From: Scytonema tolypothrichoides VB-61278
GTDB lineage: Bacteria; Cyanobacteriota; Cyanobacteriia; Cyanobacteriales; Nostocaceae
NCBI RefSeq assembly: GCF_000828085.3
Contig: NZ_JXCA02000023.1
Coordinates: forward strand, 287,655 to 351,654
Reading direction: 5' to 3'
Length of the DNA: 64,000 nt
Shown here: positions 24,355 to 33,500 of the stretch, piece by piece
Layout of the letters: the number at the start of each line of letters is the position of its first letter
Position numbering within the stretch: the stretch's first letter is position 1
The notes under the pieces: generated by a model
Databases searched by the model: none
What the model was told of the DNA's origin: nothing
The model's input: the letters and a program-made list of their open reading frames with translations, nothing else
Translations under genes and position numbers: made by a program

Positions 24355-25530
24355 CTAGAACATATCAGCAGGATCGGCAGATTGGAGTTTGCGCGTAGCG
24401 ATCGCGCCGGACGTTAAACACATAAGAATTGTTAAAAAGAACACCAGCACTGCGCGGTCTAATTTCATTGAGATTGATAATGCTGTAGCCTTTGCTGCAA
24501 CGAGATATAAGCCATTAGCGAACAACACACCAGGAAGAAAGCCAAGAAATGCCAAAATCAATGCTTCTTCCAAAATCACGCCGAGAAAATACATCTGGTA
24601 ATAACCCATTGCTTTGAAAGTGGCATATTCCCGTAAGTGAGCATTGACATCACCAGAAAGCACTTGATACACAATGACTACACCCACCACAAATGCCATT
24701 GTTGCACCCAGCGAAAAAATGGTTCCTATCGGCGATTCTTTGCGCCAGAAATCCATTTCTTCTTCAATAAACTGCGCTGTTGTGAAGACTTTCACATCAC
24801 GGGGAAGATGCGATCGCAAAGCCTTTGCCACCTGCACTGGATCTTGTCCCGGTTGGATATCAATCAGCCCCAGGCTAACACTTCCAGCATCACGCCGAGG
24901 AAACAACCGCAGAAAGCTTTGATCACTTGTCATTAGTACACCATCTGTACCAAACGATGCTCCCAAGCTAAATAATCCGCGAATTGAGAGCGTGCGTTTT
25001 TCTGCCTCAGTTTTGACGCTTCTGCCCTGGGAAAGCTGCGCTAATACATTCTTGTAGTTGCCTCTGGAAGCACGATCAAACAACACGACATCGGGTAATT
25101 TCAGCTTGTTGAGTTGTTGATTAAGTTCGGGAATTTGAAATGCCGGATAGCTAGGATTGAAGCCAATCACCTGAATCGCGGCTTCCTGTTTGGTTTGTGG
25201 ATTTTTCCAATTTACCGTGCCGGAATAGAGTAGGCGTGCCGATTTCACTCCTGGTATGTCCATTGCCTGATAAAGTCTCCGACGGGAAAAGGTGGACATA
25301 TTTTGAGTATTTTTTGCCTTGGGGCTAACTAGCACTATATCTGTCTTTAGAGACTTACGGATTTTGGTGTTGCTATCGTAGAGTGATGCCTGAAAGCCCA
25401 GCTGTGTAAAGATCAAAATATCAGCAAAAGCAATGCCACACAGTGCTACTAACAAGCGACTTTTGCTGTACCGCAATTGCAACCAGCCTAAAGGGGTACG
25501 TCGGTGAAGTAATCTGATCCAATTTTTCAT
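24355..25530 (-). CDS. devC: ABC exporter permease, DevC family
   Basis: 391 residues. It has one N-terminal membrane segment (RLLVALCGIAFADILIFTQL), a large periplasmic loop (about residues 45-265; FDRASRGNYKNV, RDAGSVSLGLIDIQPGQDP), and three C-terminal membrane segments with the FtsX-type pattern (GATMAFVVGVVIVYQVLSGD, ATFKAMGYYQMYFLGVILEE). DevC works with the fusion protein DevB and ATPase DevA. In heterocystous cyanobacteria, DevBCA exports envelope glycolipids through TolC, and paralogues serve other substrates. It overlaps devB by 4 bp (ATGA). The locus has lost an intact devA. Confidence 0.9.
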   Translation of the reverse strand: MKNWIRLLHRRTPLGWLQLRYSKSRLLVALCGIAFADILIFTQLGFQASLYDSNTKIRKSLKTDIVLVSPKAKNTQNMSTFSRRRLYQAMDIPGVKSARLLYSGTVNWKNPQTKQEAAIQVIGFNPSYPAFQIPELNQQLNKLKLPDVVLFDRASRGNYKNVLAQLSQGRSVKTEAEKRTLSIRGLFSLGASFGTDGVLMTSDQSFLRLFPRRDAGSVSLGLIDIQPGQDPVQVAKALRSHLPRDVKVFTTAQFIEEEMDFWRKESPIGTIFSLGATMAFVVGVVIVYQVLSGDVNAHLREYATFKAMGYYQMYFLGVILEEALILAFLGFLPGVLFANGLYLVAAKATALSISMKLDRAVLVFFLTILMCLTSGAIATRKLQSADPADMF

Positions 25531-26723
25531 GATTGTGGCTCCAGTTGAATCTGAGCTTGAATTTGCAGGTTCGTAAACTGTGCGGCTTTTTGGCTGGAGG
25601 CGGGATCTAACTGGATGTGAACTCTGACGACGCGGGCATCTACATTACTGCTCGGATCAGTATTAACCACACTTTGCCGTCGCACCTTGGCATCAATCCA
25701 ATCCACACGTCCCTGTAATGCTGTAGACAAGGATTCACTCGTGATTTGTACCGATTGTCCTGGATGCACGGCTTTAATGTCGCTTTCATAGACTTCGGCG
25801 ATCGCATACATATCGCTAGTTCGTCCGATTTCAACAATGCCATCGCTGCTAGAAATGATTTCTCCAGGGCGGGTAAGAATGTCCAAAATCACACCATCTT
25901 GAGAAGAACGAATAGAGGCTTGCTCAAGTTTGGCTTGAGCTTGTTTCAGAGCGGCTGAGGCACGCTCGATTTCCAACTGTGCTGCCTCTACATCCACAGG
26001 GCGCACTTCTACAATCTTATTGAGCGTGGCTTGGGCACGCTCCAAATCTGGTGATCCGGTGGTTTGCAGCCGACTCAATTCTGCCTGGGCTTGTTGTAGA
26101 TTACGTTGTGCAGTTTTTAGAGCTAGTTGTTTACTGTCCCGTTGAGATGCTGAAATGGCTCCAGCTTGATAGAGCGAAGTGTATCTTTGACTTTCTGTGA
26201 GTGCGTTCTGCACTTCGGCACTCAGGCGATCTACAACGGCTTCCTGAGCACGCACACTCGATTTTTGATTGGCGACAATCCGCGCAATTTCTGCTTTTTG
26301 GGAAGCAATTTCTCCTGATTTAGCACCCGCTTTTACCTGTGCCAGCTTATTTTGAGCAATTTTTACCTGTGTTTGAGCTTCAAGGTAAGCAGCTTGTAGG
26401 CGATCGCGGCTATCCAAAATCGCAATTACTTGTCCGGCTTTGACGCGATCGCCCTGTTTAACTAACAGTTGCTCTAACCGGTTACCCTCAGCACTGCTTG
26501 GAGCCGAAAGCTTAACCACTTCTCCCCGAGGCTCTAGCCATCCCAATGCCGTCACGGTTGTGATCGGGGGCGCTACCTGTTCTACGGTTGTAGGCTCTCT
26601 AGGTGATGGCAATAAATGCAGCAAAATCAGACTGCCTCCTGCGATCGCTACAGTCGCGACTCCAACTAAAATGCGACGGATTGGCAACTTTGCAATAGCA
26701 CCAGATTTCCAAGCTTTTTCCAT
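25527..26723 (-). CDS. devB: Membrane fusion protein, DevB/HlyD family
   Basis: 398 residues. A single N-terminal membrane segment (RILVGVATVAIAGGSLILLH) is followed by a periplasmic body. The lipoyl half-motifs flank a long coiled-coil hairpin of about 170 residues rich in Gln/Ala/Lys: GWLEPRGEVVKLSAPSS with VKQGDRVKAGQVIAILDSRD on the entry side and ASIRSSQDGVILDILTRPGE on the exit side. It bridges DevC to TolC. Transcription begins just downstream of a perfect palindrome (26775-26799) that is repeated in front of the tetR gene, so TetR control is likely. Its stop overlaps the devC start. Confidence 0.9.
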   Translation of the reverse strand: MEKAWKSGAIAKLPIRRILVGVATVAIAGGSLILLHLLPSPREPTTVEQVAPPITTVTALGWLEPRGEVVKLSAPSSAEGNRLEQLLVKQGDRVKAGQVIAILDSRDRLQAAYLEAQTQVKIAQNKLAQVKAGAKSGEIASQKAEIARIVANQKSSVRAQEAVVDRLSAEVQNALTESQRYTSLYQAGAISASQRDSKQLALKTAQRNLQQAQAELSRLQTTGSPDLERAQATLNKIVEVRPVDVEAAQLEIERASAALKQAQAKLEQASIRSSQDGVILDILTRPGEIISSSDGIVEIGRTSDMYAIAEVYESDIKAVHPGQSVQITSESLSTALQGRVDWIDAKVRRQSVVNTDPSSNVDARVVRVHIQLDPASSQKAAQFTNLQIQAQIQLEPQS

Positions 26724-26774
26724 GAGAATTCTCTTGAGCCAATTTATGAAAAGACAAGAGTGATTGCCATTCTG

Positions 26775-26799
26775 AATTTACTAAACGGTTTAGTAAATT
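26775..26799. promoter_or_regulatory. TetR operator upstream of devB
   Basis: A perfect 25-bp palindrome centred on base 26787: AATTTACTAAAC-G-GTTTAGTAAATT. It lies 52-76 bp upstream of the devB start. A near copy at 27047-27067 precedes the divergent tetR gene, so both are probably bound by the same repressor. Confidence 0.75.
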
Positions 26800-27046
26800 T
26801 GTGAATATGCAAATACCATCCCGCAAATCCATTACAACGTTGCTAGATTTGAGTAGTAGTGCAAAATTAAATATGATTTTTTACTGTGAAGCTCGCTTTC
26901 AGGGCGATTTTTCCGACTATACCGGCAGATTTTTAGCTTGTTTTCCTCAATCCTGCGGGAAGATTTTCAACGAACGCTACATTTTATTTTGCTTGCAATG
27001 ACATAAGATAATTTTGCGTAACTATTTAGTATTGAATTATTGTCAC
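26800..27046. other. Central part of the devB-tetR divergent intergenic region
   Basis: No gene seen. A short plus-strand frame from 26801 overlaps the operator and has no family resemblance. The region presumably holds the two divergent promoters between the operators. Confidence 0.4.
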
Positions 27047-27067
27047 TTTACTAAACCGTATAGTAAA
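27047..27067. promoter_or_regulatory. TetR operator upstream of tetR
   Basis: TTTACTAAAC-C-GTATAGTAAA, a 21-bp palindrome with one mismatch to the devB-side operator in the right half. It lies 61-81 bp upstream of the tetR start, suggesting autoregulation. Confidence 0.7.
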
Positions 27068-27127
27068 ATGTCAAGTATCAGATTCATGTTTCTCTAGCAA
27101 TTCTCGTTTCCATCTCCTTCATCACCC

Positions 27128-27742
27128 ATGAAACCCACGAAAGCTGAGTCGCTACACCAAGATTCCGAAAAAGCCGAAACGATATTGATAGGAGCTCAGC
27201 AGGAGTTTATGGCACATGGATATTCCGCTGCCAGCATGAATCGGATTGCGGATGCTGCAAAAGTGTCTAAACCCACGCTTTACAGCTACTTTCGAGATAA
27301 AGCAGGATTGTTCACCGCGCTGATTGAACGATTATCGCAGCGCGATTCAAAAGCGCTATTTTGGCTGCAAAATGCCCAAACTCTGGAAGAATCACCTGAT
27401 ATAGTGCTGCGTGAGCTGGCAACGAAGATACTAGAGCATTTTGCTGGAGAGCAGCCATTATTTTTTTTGATTCGGATAATCATTGGAGAATCGGGACGTT
27501 TCCCGGCTTTGGCGCGGGCGTTTGTCAGCAATGCTGAAAAGCAACATATCCAAATCGTCAGTCAGTATCTCGCCGCCCATCCCCAAATTTGTGTCCCCGA
27601 TCCAGAAATAGCTGCCAGAGTTTTTATGGGGACTTTAATTCATCACATCATTACTCAGGAGATCCTGCATGGGCGGGATGTTGTGCCGGTTGAACGCGAG
27701 CGGTTGATTGAAGGGCTGGTTGCTCTGATTGTAAAGAAGTGA
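27128..27742 (+). CDS. TetR/AcrR-family transcriptional regulator
   Basis: 204 residues. The N-terminal helix-turn-helix is typical: ILIGAQQEFMAHGYSAASMN, RIADAAKVSKPTLYSYFRDK, AGLFTALIERL. The all-helical C-terminal ligand-binding domain (residues 70-200) includes LATKILEHFAGEQPLFFLIR and resembles the AcrR-type C-terminal domain. It is transcribed away from devBC. Two matching palindromes lie between them, so it very probably represses the exporter and itself, with derepression by an unknown ligand. Full length. Confidence 0.92.
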   Translation: MKPTKAESLHQDSEKAETILIGAQQEFMAHGYSAASMNRIADAAKVSKPTLYSYFRDKAGLFTALIERLSQRDSKALFWLQNAQTLEESPDIVLRELATKILEHFAGEQPLFFLIRIIIGESGRFPALARAFVSNAEKQHIQIVSQYLAAHPQICVPDPEIAARVFMGTLIHHIITQEILHGRDVVPVERERLIEGLVALIVKK

Positions 27743-28073
27743 CAAAACAATTCAAAATTCAAAATGGACCGGAGGCGGAGCGGCTGGTGGCTCCGCTGCG
27801 TCCTTGTACTCTACGAAAATTCAAAAAAATACTTCAAAACTTTACTTAAGGTAGTGTGTCGAATCAACCATTTAAACATCTACTTGAAATCGGAGAATAA
27901 AATAATTAATGCACATAAACGTTCAACCCATGTTTTAGCGTAGAACCAAATATTTCTAGCTGTCGAACTCACGTTAATTATATGTAGAGGTTTTTTGGAA
28001 AAGTTTTGACCTTTAACCTGCTACATTGAGCGTGCCTTTAATTTTTTGCAACACAACCATCAGATAAGATTTT
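27743..28073. other. Intergenic region with a short interspersed repeat
   Basis: No gene. Near 27765-27825 a GC-rich stretch, GGAGGCGGAGCGGCTGGTGG then CTCCGCTGCGTCC, contains internal inverted arms and is flanked on both sides by AAAATTCAAAA-like strings, as if inserted. The remainder is A+T-rich and presumably contains the next promoter. Confidence 0.45.
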
Positions 28074-28673
28074 ATGAATAAATTAATCAATGAAACACGA
28101 GTGATTCTAATTGGCGGCTCCTCTCATGCAGGCAAATCGACCCTTGGACGATCTTTGGCGGCGAAGCTTGGTTGGAGTTATCGTTCTACGGACAAATTCG
28201 CTCGGCATCCGGGACGTCCTTGGATGGGTGCAAATGGAAAGGCTCTTCCAGAGTATGTAGCAGAACATTATAGGACTCGGTCTATCGAGGCTCTTTTTTT
28301 AGATGTATTGTCGCATTATGAGAAAAATGTGTTGCCCCAGGTTGAGAGTATTGTTTATTCTCATGCTTTTGATTTATCAACTCAATGCCTAATACTTGAA
28401 GGTTCTGCGTTATGGCCAGAATTTGTAGCGAATTTAGTTGGCGAAAATGGTGTTAAAGCGATTTGGCTTACGGCTAGTGACCAACTCTTAGGAAACCGAA
28501 TCAAGCGTGAAAGTGATTTTTCTAATGTAGGTGAAGATGAAAAGCACCTAATTCAAAAGTTTCTAGACCTTACCTTATTCTACAATAAACGCATGAGGGA
28601 AACGGTTGAGCGTCTTGGATTTATATGTATTGATGTAGAATCTGTGTCAATGGCAGCGGCAGACTTATTGTAG
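28074..28673 (+). CDS. P-loop kinase-like protein
   Basis: 199 residues. Walker A is GGSSHAGKST at residues 14-23, and a Walker-B-like strand is CLILEGSALWPEF. STDKFARHPGRPW after the first helix resembles the substrate-binding strand of small-molecule kinases such as 2-phosphoglycerate kinase or gluconate-kinase-like proteins. SDFSNVGEDEKHLIQKFLDL is the lid region. Complete domain, no extra parts. Substrate unknown. It has no close operon partner. Confidence 0.75.
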   Translation: MNKLINETRVILIGGSSHAGKSTLGRSLAAKLGWSYRSTDKFARHPGRPWMGANGKALPEYVAEHYRTRSIEALFLDVLSHYEKNVLPQVESIVYSHAFDLSTQCLILEGSALWPEFVANLVGENGVKAIWLTASDQLLGNRIKRESDFSNVGEDEKHLIQKFLDLTLFYNKRMRETVERLGFICIDVESVSMAAADLL

Positions 28674-28777
28674 ATTAAGCATTGCTCCTTTGCACCCTAC
28701 AAAACCTAGTTCTGCTTGCTTAGGTTGTGTAATTTAGTAATAGTTAAAGAAATATTTAAAAACTCACTGTCAAACAA

Positions 28778-29014
28778 ATGTCTGAACAAAAGCCCCTCAG
28801 TCCTTGGAAATACAAACCGTGGTGGTGTCAGCCTTGGTCTATTCTTCTCACAGGTATCACGCTGATGGGTGGTAGCTGGGTCATATTTAGGACAATTTGG
28901 TTAACTATTCTTGTCTGTGTGCCTGTACTGACATGGATGGGTTTCTTTTTGATAATTTGGCCTCAGCTTATGATCCGTAGTGGGATTTTGGAATCATATG
29001 AGGATTCGGTTTAA
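28778..29014 (+). CDS. Small conserved cyanobacterial membrane protein
   Basis: 78 residues. The N-terminus is PWKYKPWWCQPWS, a Trp-rich cap, followed by two membrane segments (ILLTGITLMGGSWVIFRTIW and LTILVCVPVLTWMGFFLIIW) and a short acidic tail. This pattern recurs across filamentous cyanobacteria. I know no function. The gene is single, with hairpins 30 bp downstream. Confidence 0.7.
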   Translation: MSEQKPLSPWKYKPWWCQPWSILLTGITLMGGSWVIFRTIWLTILVCVPVLTWMGFFLIIWPQLMIRSGILESYEDSV

Positions 29015-29047
29015 ATATAAAGTCGCTTCCGCAGCCTACAAGTATTT

Positions 29048-29097
29048 TAGCCCACGCAGGTGGGCTAAGTTTCTGTAGCCACAGGCTTCTAGCCTGT
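29048..29097. repeat. Paired hairpins between convergent genes
   Basis: TAGCCCACGCAGGTGGGCTA (29048-29067) is a tight hairpin, followed by ACAGGCTTCTAGCCTGT (29081-29097), a second one. Such pairs are interspersed repeats in cyanobacteria and may end both transcripts here. Confidence 0.55.
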
Positions 29098-29114
29098 AAG
29101 TATTTGCAAATACT

Positions 29115-29705
29115 CTAATTCACAACTTGAGCGCCATGACTGCGGGGGTCATCTTGAGTATCTGTTGGTGCGACTGGTGCATTAAATTGGGAAACTCTGC
29201 CGTTTGCTTGAGCATAAGGCAAAGGCGAAGCAGCAACCAAGGCTTCTAAGTTACTTGACAAAATCGTGCGGGGTTGATCACCAATGGCTTCTGCGATCGC
29301 CTCCCCTTTCTGATTCATATACACGAAATGAGGAATACCATCCACCCGATATTTCAACATTTCTGGCAGCCACTTTGTATTATCCACATTCAGCATGACA
29401 AAATTTACCTTGCCAGCATACTGCTGTTCTAGTTGCCCGATATCTGGTGCCATTTTTTGACAGACAGTACACCAATCTGCATAAAACTCTACAAACGATG
29501 GCTTACCATTGGTTAAAGCAACTTCAAAAGGTGTAGACTGCTTATCTAACTGAGTCAGAGTTGCAGAGGTTGTCTCAGTTCTCAGCCCCAAAATTAAGGC
29601 AACGCTGAGGGCGATCGCCACAATTGCGATTAAGAAATTTCTCAAGCGCGTCCCAACCTTGGATTCTGATGTTTCTTTTGAATGAACAGGTGTATCGTTA
29701 CTCAT
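29115..29705 (-). CDS. Membrane-anchored thioredoxin-like protein (HCF164/TxlA type)
   Basis: 196 residues. One N-terminal membrane segment (LRNFLIAIVAIALSVALILG) precedes a thioredoxin fold with the active site WCTVC in FVEFYADWCTVCQKMAPDIG, then VMLNVDNTKWLPEMLKYRVD, and the cis-Pro in GIPHFVYM. HCF164 and TxlA relatives sit on the thylakoid or cytoplasmic membrane and pass electrons to apo-cytochromes and cytochrome b6f assembly factors. WCTVC differs from the usual WCGPC but is typical of this subgroup. It is alone in its orientation. Confidence 0.9.
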   Translation of the reverse strand: MSNDTPVHSKETSESKVGTRLRNFLIAIVAIALSVALILGLRTETTSATLTQLDKQSTPFEVALTNGKPSFVEFYADWCTVCQKMAPDIGQLEQQYAGKVNFVMLNVDNTKWLPEMLKYRVDGIPHFVYMNQKGEAIAEAIGDQPRTILSSNLEALVAASPLPYAQANGRVSQFNAPVAPTDTQDDPRSHGAQVVN

Positions 29706-29908
29706 AATAGACTTTTATTAAAACTTATTAAGTACTACTTTCTTCAGTTTAACCTCCTCGTGATCTCTGTTCGCATTCCTGACGATTGATCAAACCACGG
29801 ATTTTAAACAGTGAACAGTGAACAAGGTGTGGACGAGTCCGTTTCCTACCTGATAACTGATAACTGTTAACTGGTAAAATATGCTTGGGATACCCCCAAA
29901 ATGAAACT
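29706..29908. other. Divergent intergenic region
   Basis: Holds the promoters of the thioredoxin-like and NIL-ferredoxin genes. A short repeat (AACAGTGAACAGTGAACAAGG) near 29808 and ATAACTG runs near 29850 are visible; no gene. Confidence 0.35.
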
Positions 29909-30313
29909 GTGAAAAAACGAGTCACACTCACCTTTCCCAAACGTGTCATTCAAATGCCAGTCACTTACCGATTGGCAAGAGATTTTAACGTTGCTGCAAA
30001 TATTATTCGTGCTCAGGTTGCACCAAATCAAATTGGTAAACTGGTGGTGGAACTCTCGGGAGATATTGATGAATTGGATGCAGCGATTGAATGGATGCGA
30101 TCGCAAAACATCACCGTCTCCCAAGCTTTAGGAGAAATCATCATTGATGAAGACATATGCGTCCACTGTGGTTTGTGTACAGGAGTTTGCCCAACACAAG
30201 CGCTCAATCTCGATCCCCAGAGTTATAAGTTGACGTTTACGCGATCGCGCTGCATTGTCTGTGAACAGTGTATTCCCACCTGTCCCGTACAGGCAATTTC
30301 AACCAATCTATGA
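29909..30313 (+). CDS. NIL-domain ferredoxin, 2x[4Fe-4S]
   Basis: 134 residues from the GTG at 29909 (MKKRVTLTFPKRVIQ). The TTG 24 bases earlier would add eight unlike residues. Residues 1-75 are a NIL domain (RLARDFNVAANIIRAQVAP, VVELSGDIDELDAAIEWM). Residues 80-134 are a bacterial-type ferredoxin with two complete clusters: CVHCGLCTGVCP and CIVCEQCIPTCP. Such proteins are widespread in cyanobacteria and are thought to shuttle electrons in sulfur or methionine metabolism, as the NIL domain is also found in methionine transporters. A Rho-independent terminator follows. Confidence 0.9.
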   Translation: MKKRVTLTFPKRVIQMPVTYRLARDFNVAANIIRAQVAPNQIGKLVVELSGDIDELDAAIEWMRSQNITVSQALGEIIIDEDICVHCGLCTGVCPTQALNLDPQSYKLTFTRSRCIVCEQCIPTCPVQAISTNL

Positions 30314-30364
30314 AGAAGACACAGGGCAGAAAAGGTTTTTTCGAGTCTGATTAGTATTCACCAG

Positions 30365-30397
30365 CCCCGCAATGTTATTTGACAGCGCGGGGTTTTT
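30365..30397 (+). terminator. Rho-independent terminator
   Basis: CCCCGC (30365-30370) pairs with GCGGGG (30387-30392), followed by five T. It ends the NIL-ferredoxin transcript and isolates the TPS region beyond. Confidence 0.8.
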
Positions 30398-30415
30398 CTG
30401 ATTACTCCATTTATA

Positions 30416-30548
30416 AAGTTTTGTAAATATTTAGTAAAATTTGCATAAAACTTGTGCGCTGAAGCTGAGAAGTAGATAGATATTACTTTGACGAAGGGAA
30501 AATGTGGTTGACTCAAAAAAGAGTGCAACTGGAAAGGAGTGCTAGGGG
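30416..30548 (+). promoter_or_regulatory. Leader and promoter region of first tpsA
   Basis: 133 bp that recur almost base for base at 34063-34195 upstream of the second tpsA. Shared landmarks are AAGTTTTGTAAAT, TTTGCATAAAACTTGTGCGC and GTGGTTGACTCAAAAAAGAG, then AAAGGAGTGCT just before the GTG start. It holds the promoter and ribosome-binding site. The duplicated leader shows the two tpsA genes arose by a duplication including control sequence. Confidence 0.7.
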
Positions 30549-33500
30549 GTGTCGGTTGTGTTTAGGATGAATGCTCTTGTGTGCAGGTTCTTCTTGAGGT
30601 TAGGAATTTCTCCTTGGTGTGCGCTAAGCGCAGCCGTGTTGCTGCCAGTTGCATTCTCTACAGATTCTACTCTCGCTACTGAACTCAAACCCGTGGCTGA
30701 TAGGACTTTAGGAGCAGAAAGTTCTGTGGTCACACCAACAAGCCCACAAGCTGACAGAATTGATGGTGGAGCGATTCGTGGCGCTAACTTATTTCACAGT
30801 TTTTCGCAATTTAGTATCGGTGAAGGACGAGAAGCGTATTTTGCTAACCCAAGTGGAATTGAGAATATTCTGAGTCGGGTGACGGGGAGTGACGCATCTA
30901 GGATTTTTGGGAAACTTGGTGTTTTGGGTAATGCTAATCTGTTTTTGATTAATCCGAATGGGATTATTTTTGGGAAAAATGCCAGTTTGGATGTCAGGGG
31001 TTCGTTTGTAGGGAGTACGGCGAGTAGTTTGAAGTTTGCGGATGGGATAGAGTTTAGTGCTTTAGCTCCTCAAACAAAACCATTGTTGACCGTGAGTGTT
31101 CCCATTGGTCTACAATTTGGGGTGAATCCGGGAAGTATCCAAAATCAATCTGTCGCCACTAATAGTAGTGGTACAACCGTTGGTCTACAAGTCCAGCCAG
31201 AGAGAACATTGGCGCTGGTGGGTGGTAATGTTGTGTTGGATGGCGGCTCGTTGCAAGCTGCAAATGGTCGGGTCGAGTTGGCAGCAGTCGCAGGAGTGGG
31301 AACGGTAGGGCTTTCAGTTAATGGCAATAATCTTTCCTTGAGCGTTCCACAGGATGTAGAGAAAGCGGATGTATCGCTTACCAATGGCGCTACGGTTGAT
31401 GTGAGTGATAAAGGTCAAGGTAGTGTAGGGATTACCGCCCGAAATATAGAGATTTTGGGAGGAAGTGAGATTAGAGCAGGCATTGGGCAAGGGTTAACGG
31501 CAGATAGCTTACCTCCTGGAAATATTACCTTCAATGCTACTGGGTTAGTGACAATTAGTCAGGTGAGCCGAGTTACCAATATGGTTAATACTGATGCTAT
31601 TGGTAATGCAGGTGACATTAGCATTAAGGCTGGTGAGATTTCCATAACTAATTTGGCTAGCGATCCAGCACTCGATTCTAGTAGCCGTGGACAGGGACGT
31701 GCGGGAAACATATCACTTGAAGCTACAGGCTCGATTTCTTTAATTGGGCAGGATAAACAAGCCGGCGATAGGCTGATTTCGTCCCGTAGTGCCTCGCAGG
31801 AGGGACTGGGATCTGGAAATATATCATTGAAAGCCAATGGTATCTCTTTATCAAATGCTTATCTTGACGCCATCAACAGGAGTCAGAAGGGAAATGGGGG
31901 AAACATATCACTGGAAGCCAAGGATTTCGTATCCATAGCAAACAATAGCTCGCTTAATGCCTCAAGTTTTGAAGAAGCGAACTCTGGAAACATCACAGTG
32001 CAATCGTCCGGTTCTGTCTCTTTCCAATCTAGCTTAGTGGCAACCACTAAACGTGGTTTTGGAGGCAATGCAGGTGATATTAATATACGTGGGCGGTCTG
32101 TTTCTGTCAATGCTGGAACGGAAGTGACAGCTAGAGCAGTCGGAAAAGGAAACTCTGGCAATATTCAAATTAATGCCACAGACAAAGTCGAAATATCAGG
32201 CAATGATCCATTTAATGATACGAACAGCGATCGCGCTACAAGCTTTCCAAATAGTACATTGACGACAAGCGCAGAACAAGAAGCCACGGGTAATGCAGGT
32301 GACATCAGTATCAAGGCTGGTGAGATTTTCATAGATAATCAGGCTAATAGCCCGGCACTAGATGCTAGTGGCAATGGAAAGGGACGTGGTGGAAACGTGT
32401 CCCTACAAGCCAATGGTTCGATTTCTTTAATTGGGCAGGATGTTGATGGCAACGATAAGGTAATTTCCACTCGCAGTGCAGAGGAAGGACTGGGCGGCGG
32501 AAATATATCACTAAAAGCCAATGGCTCTATTTCTTTATCAAGTGCTTATCTTAGCGCATCCAGCAGGAAAACAGATGCGGGCAACATATTACTGTTTGGC
32601 AATGACTCTGTATCTTTGGCTTCCAATAGTTCGCTTGTTGCTAGCACCATTTCAGGAGGGAATGCCGGAAACATCACAGTGCAATCTACCGGTTCTGTCT
32701 CTATCCAAAATAGCTTGGTCAATGCCAGTTTTGGTACTGATGACACAAATTTCCCCGCAGCAGAAGGTAATGGTGGTAATATCAACATAAGCGGACAGTC
32801 TGTTTCTGTAACTGATGGGTCGGAAGTGTCAGCTAGGTCGTTCAGCGGTACAAACTCCGGCAATATTCAAATTAATGCTATAGATAAAGTCGAAATCTCT
32901 GGTCGTGACCCATTGATAGGCAGAGATGGCGATCGCGCACAACAATATATTTATAGTACCTTGACAACGAAGAGTGAGAAAAGAGCCAGCGGAGTTGCTG
33001 GTGAAATCAATATTAATACTCCTACCTTACGTGTATCGGATGGGGCGAGTTTAGGGGCGAAAAGTGAAAATACCCTCAACGGCGGTAATATCACTGTTGA
33101 TGCTAAGGTAATCGAGCTAACTGGTGGCGGACAACTTGTCACTACTGCCTCAAACAGCGGCGATGCAGGTAACATCACCCTCAAAAACACTGAACGCATT
33201 CTGATCACAGGTAATAACCCCAACTTTGATAGTAGTCAACCTAACCAAGCAGCAAGTCCTGCTAGTGGGATATTTGCCAGTACACAATCAAGTGATGGTG
33301 GCAATGTTACAATAGATGCACGAGATTTATTGCTATTGCGCCGTGGCGGTCAGATATCTGCTGAAGCTGGCGAAAAAGGCAATGGTGGCAACATTACCAT
33401 CAATACCCCCAATGGCTTCATTGTGGCTGTGCCAAGTGAAAATAGCGACATCATTGCTAAAGCGATCCAAGGCAATGGAGGTCGGATTACAATTAACGCT

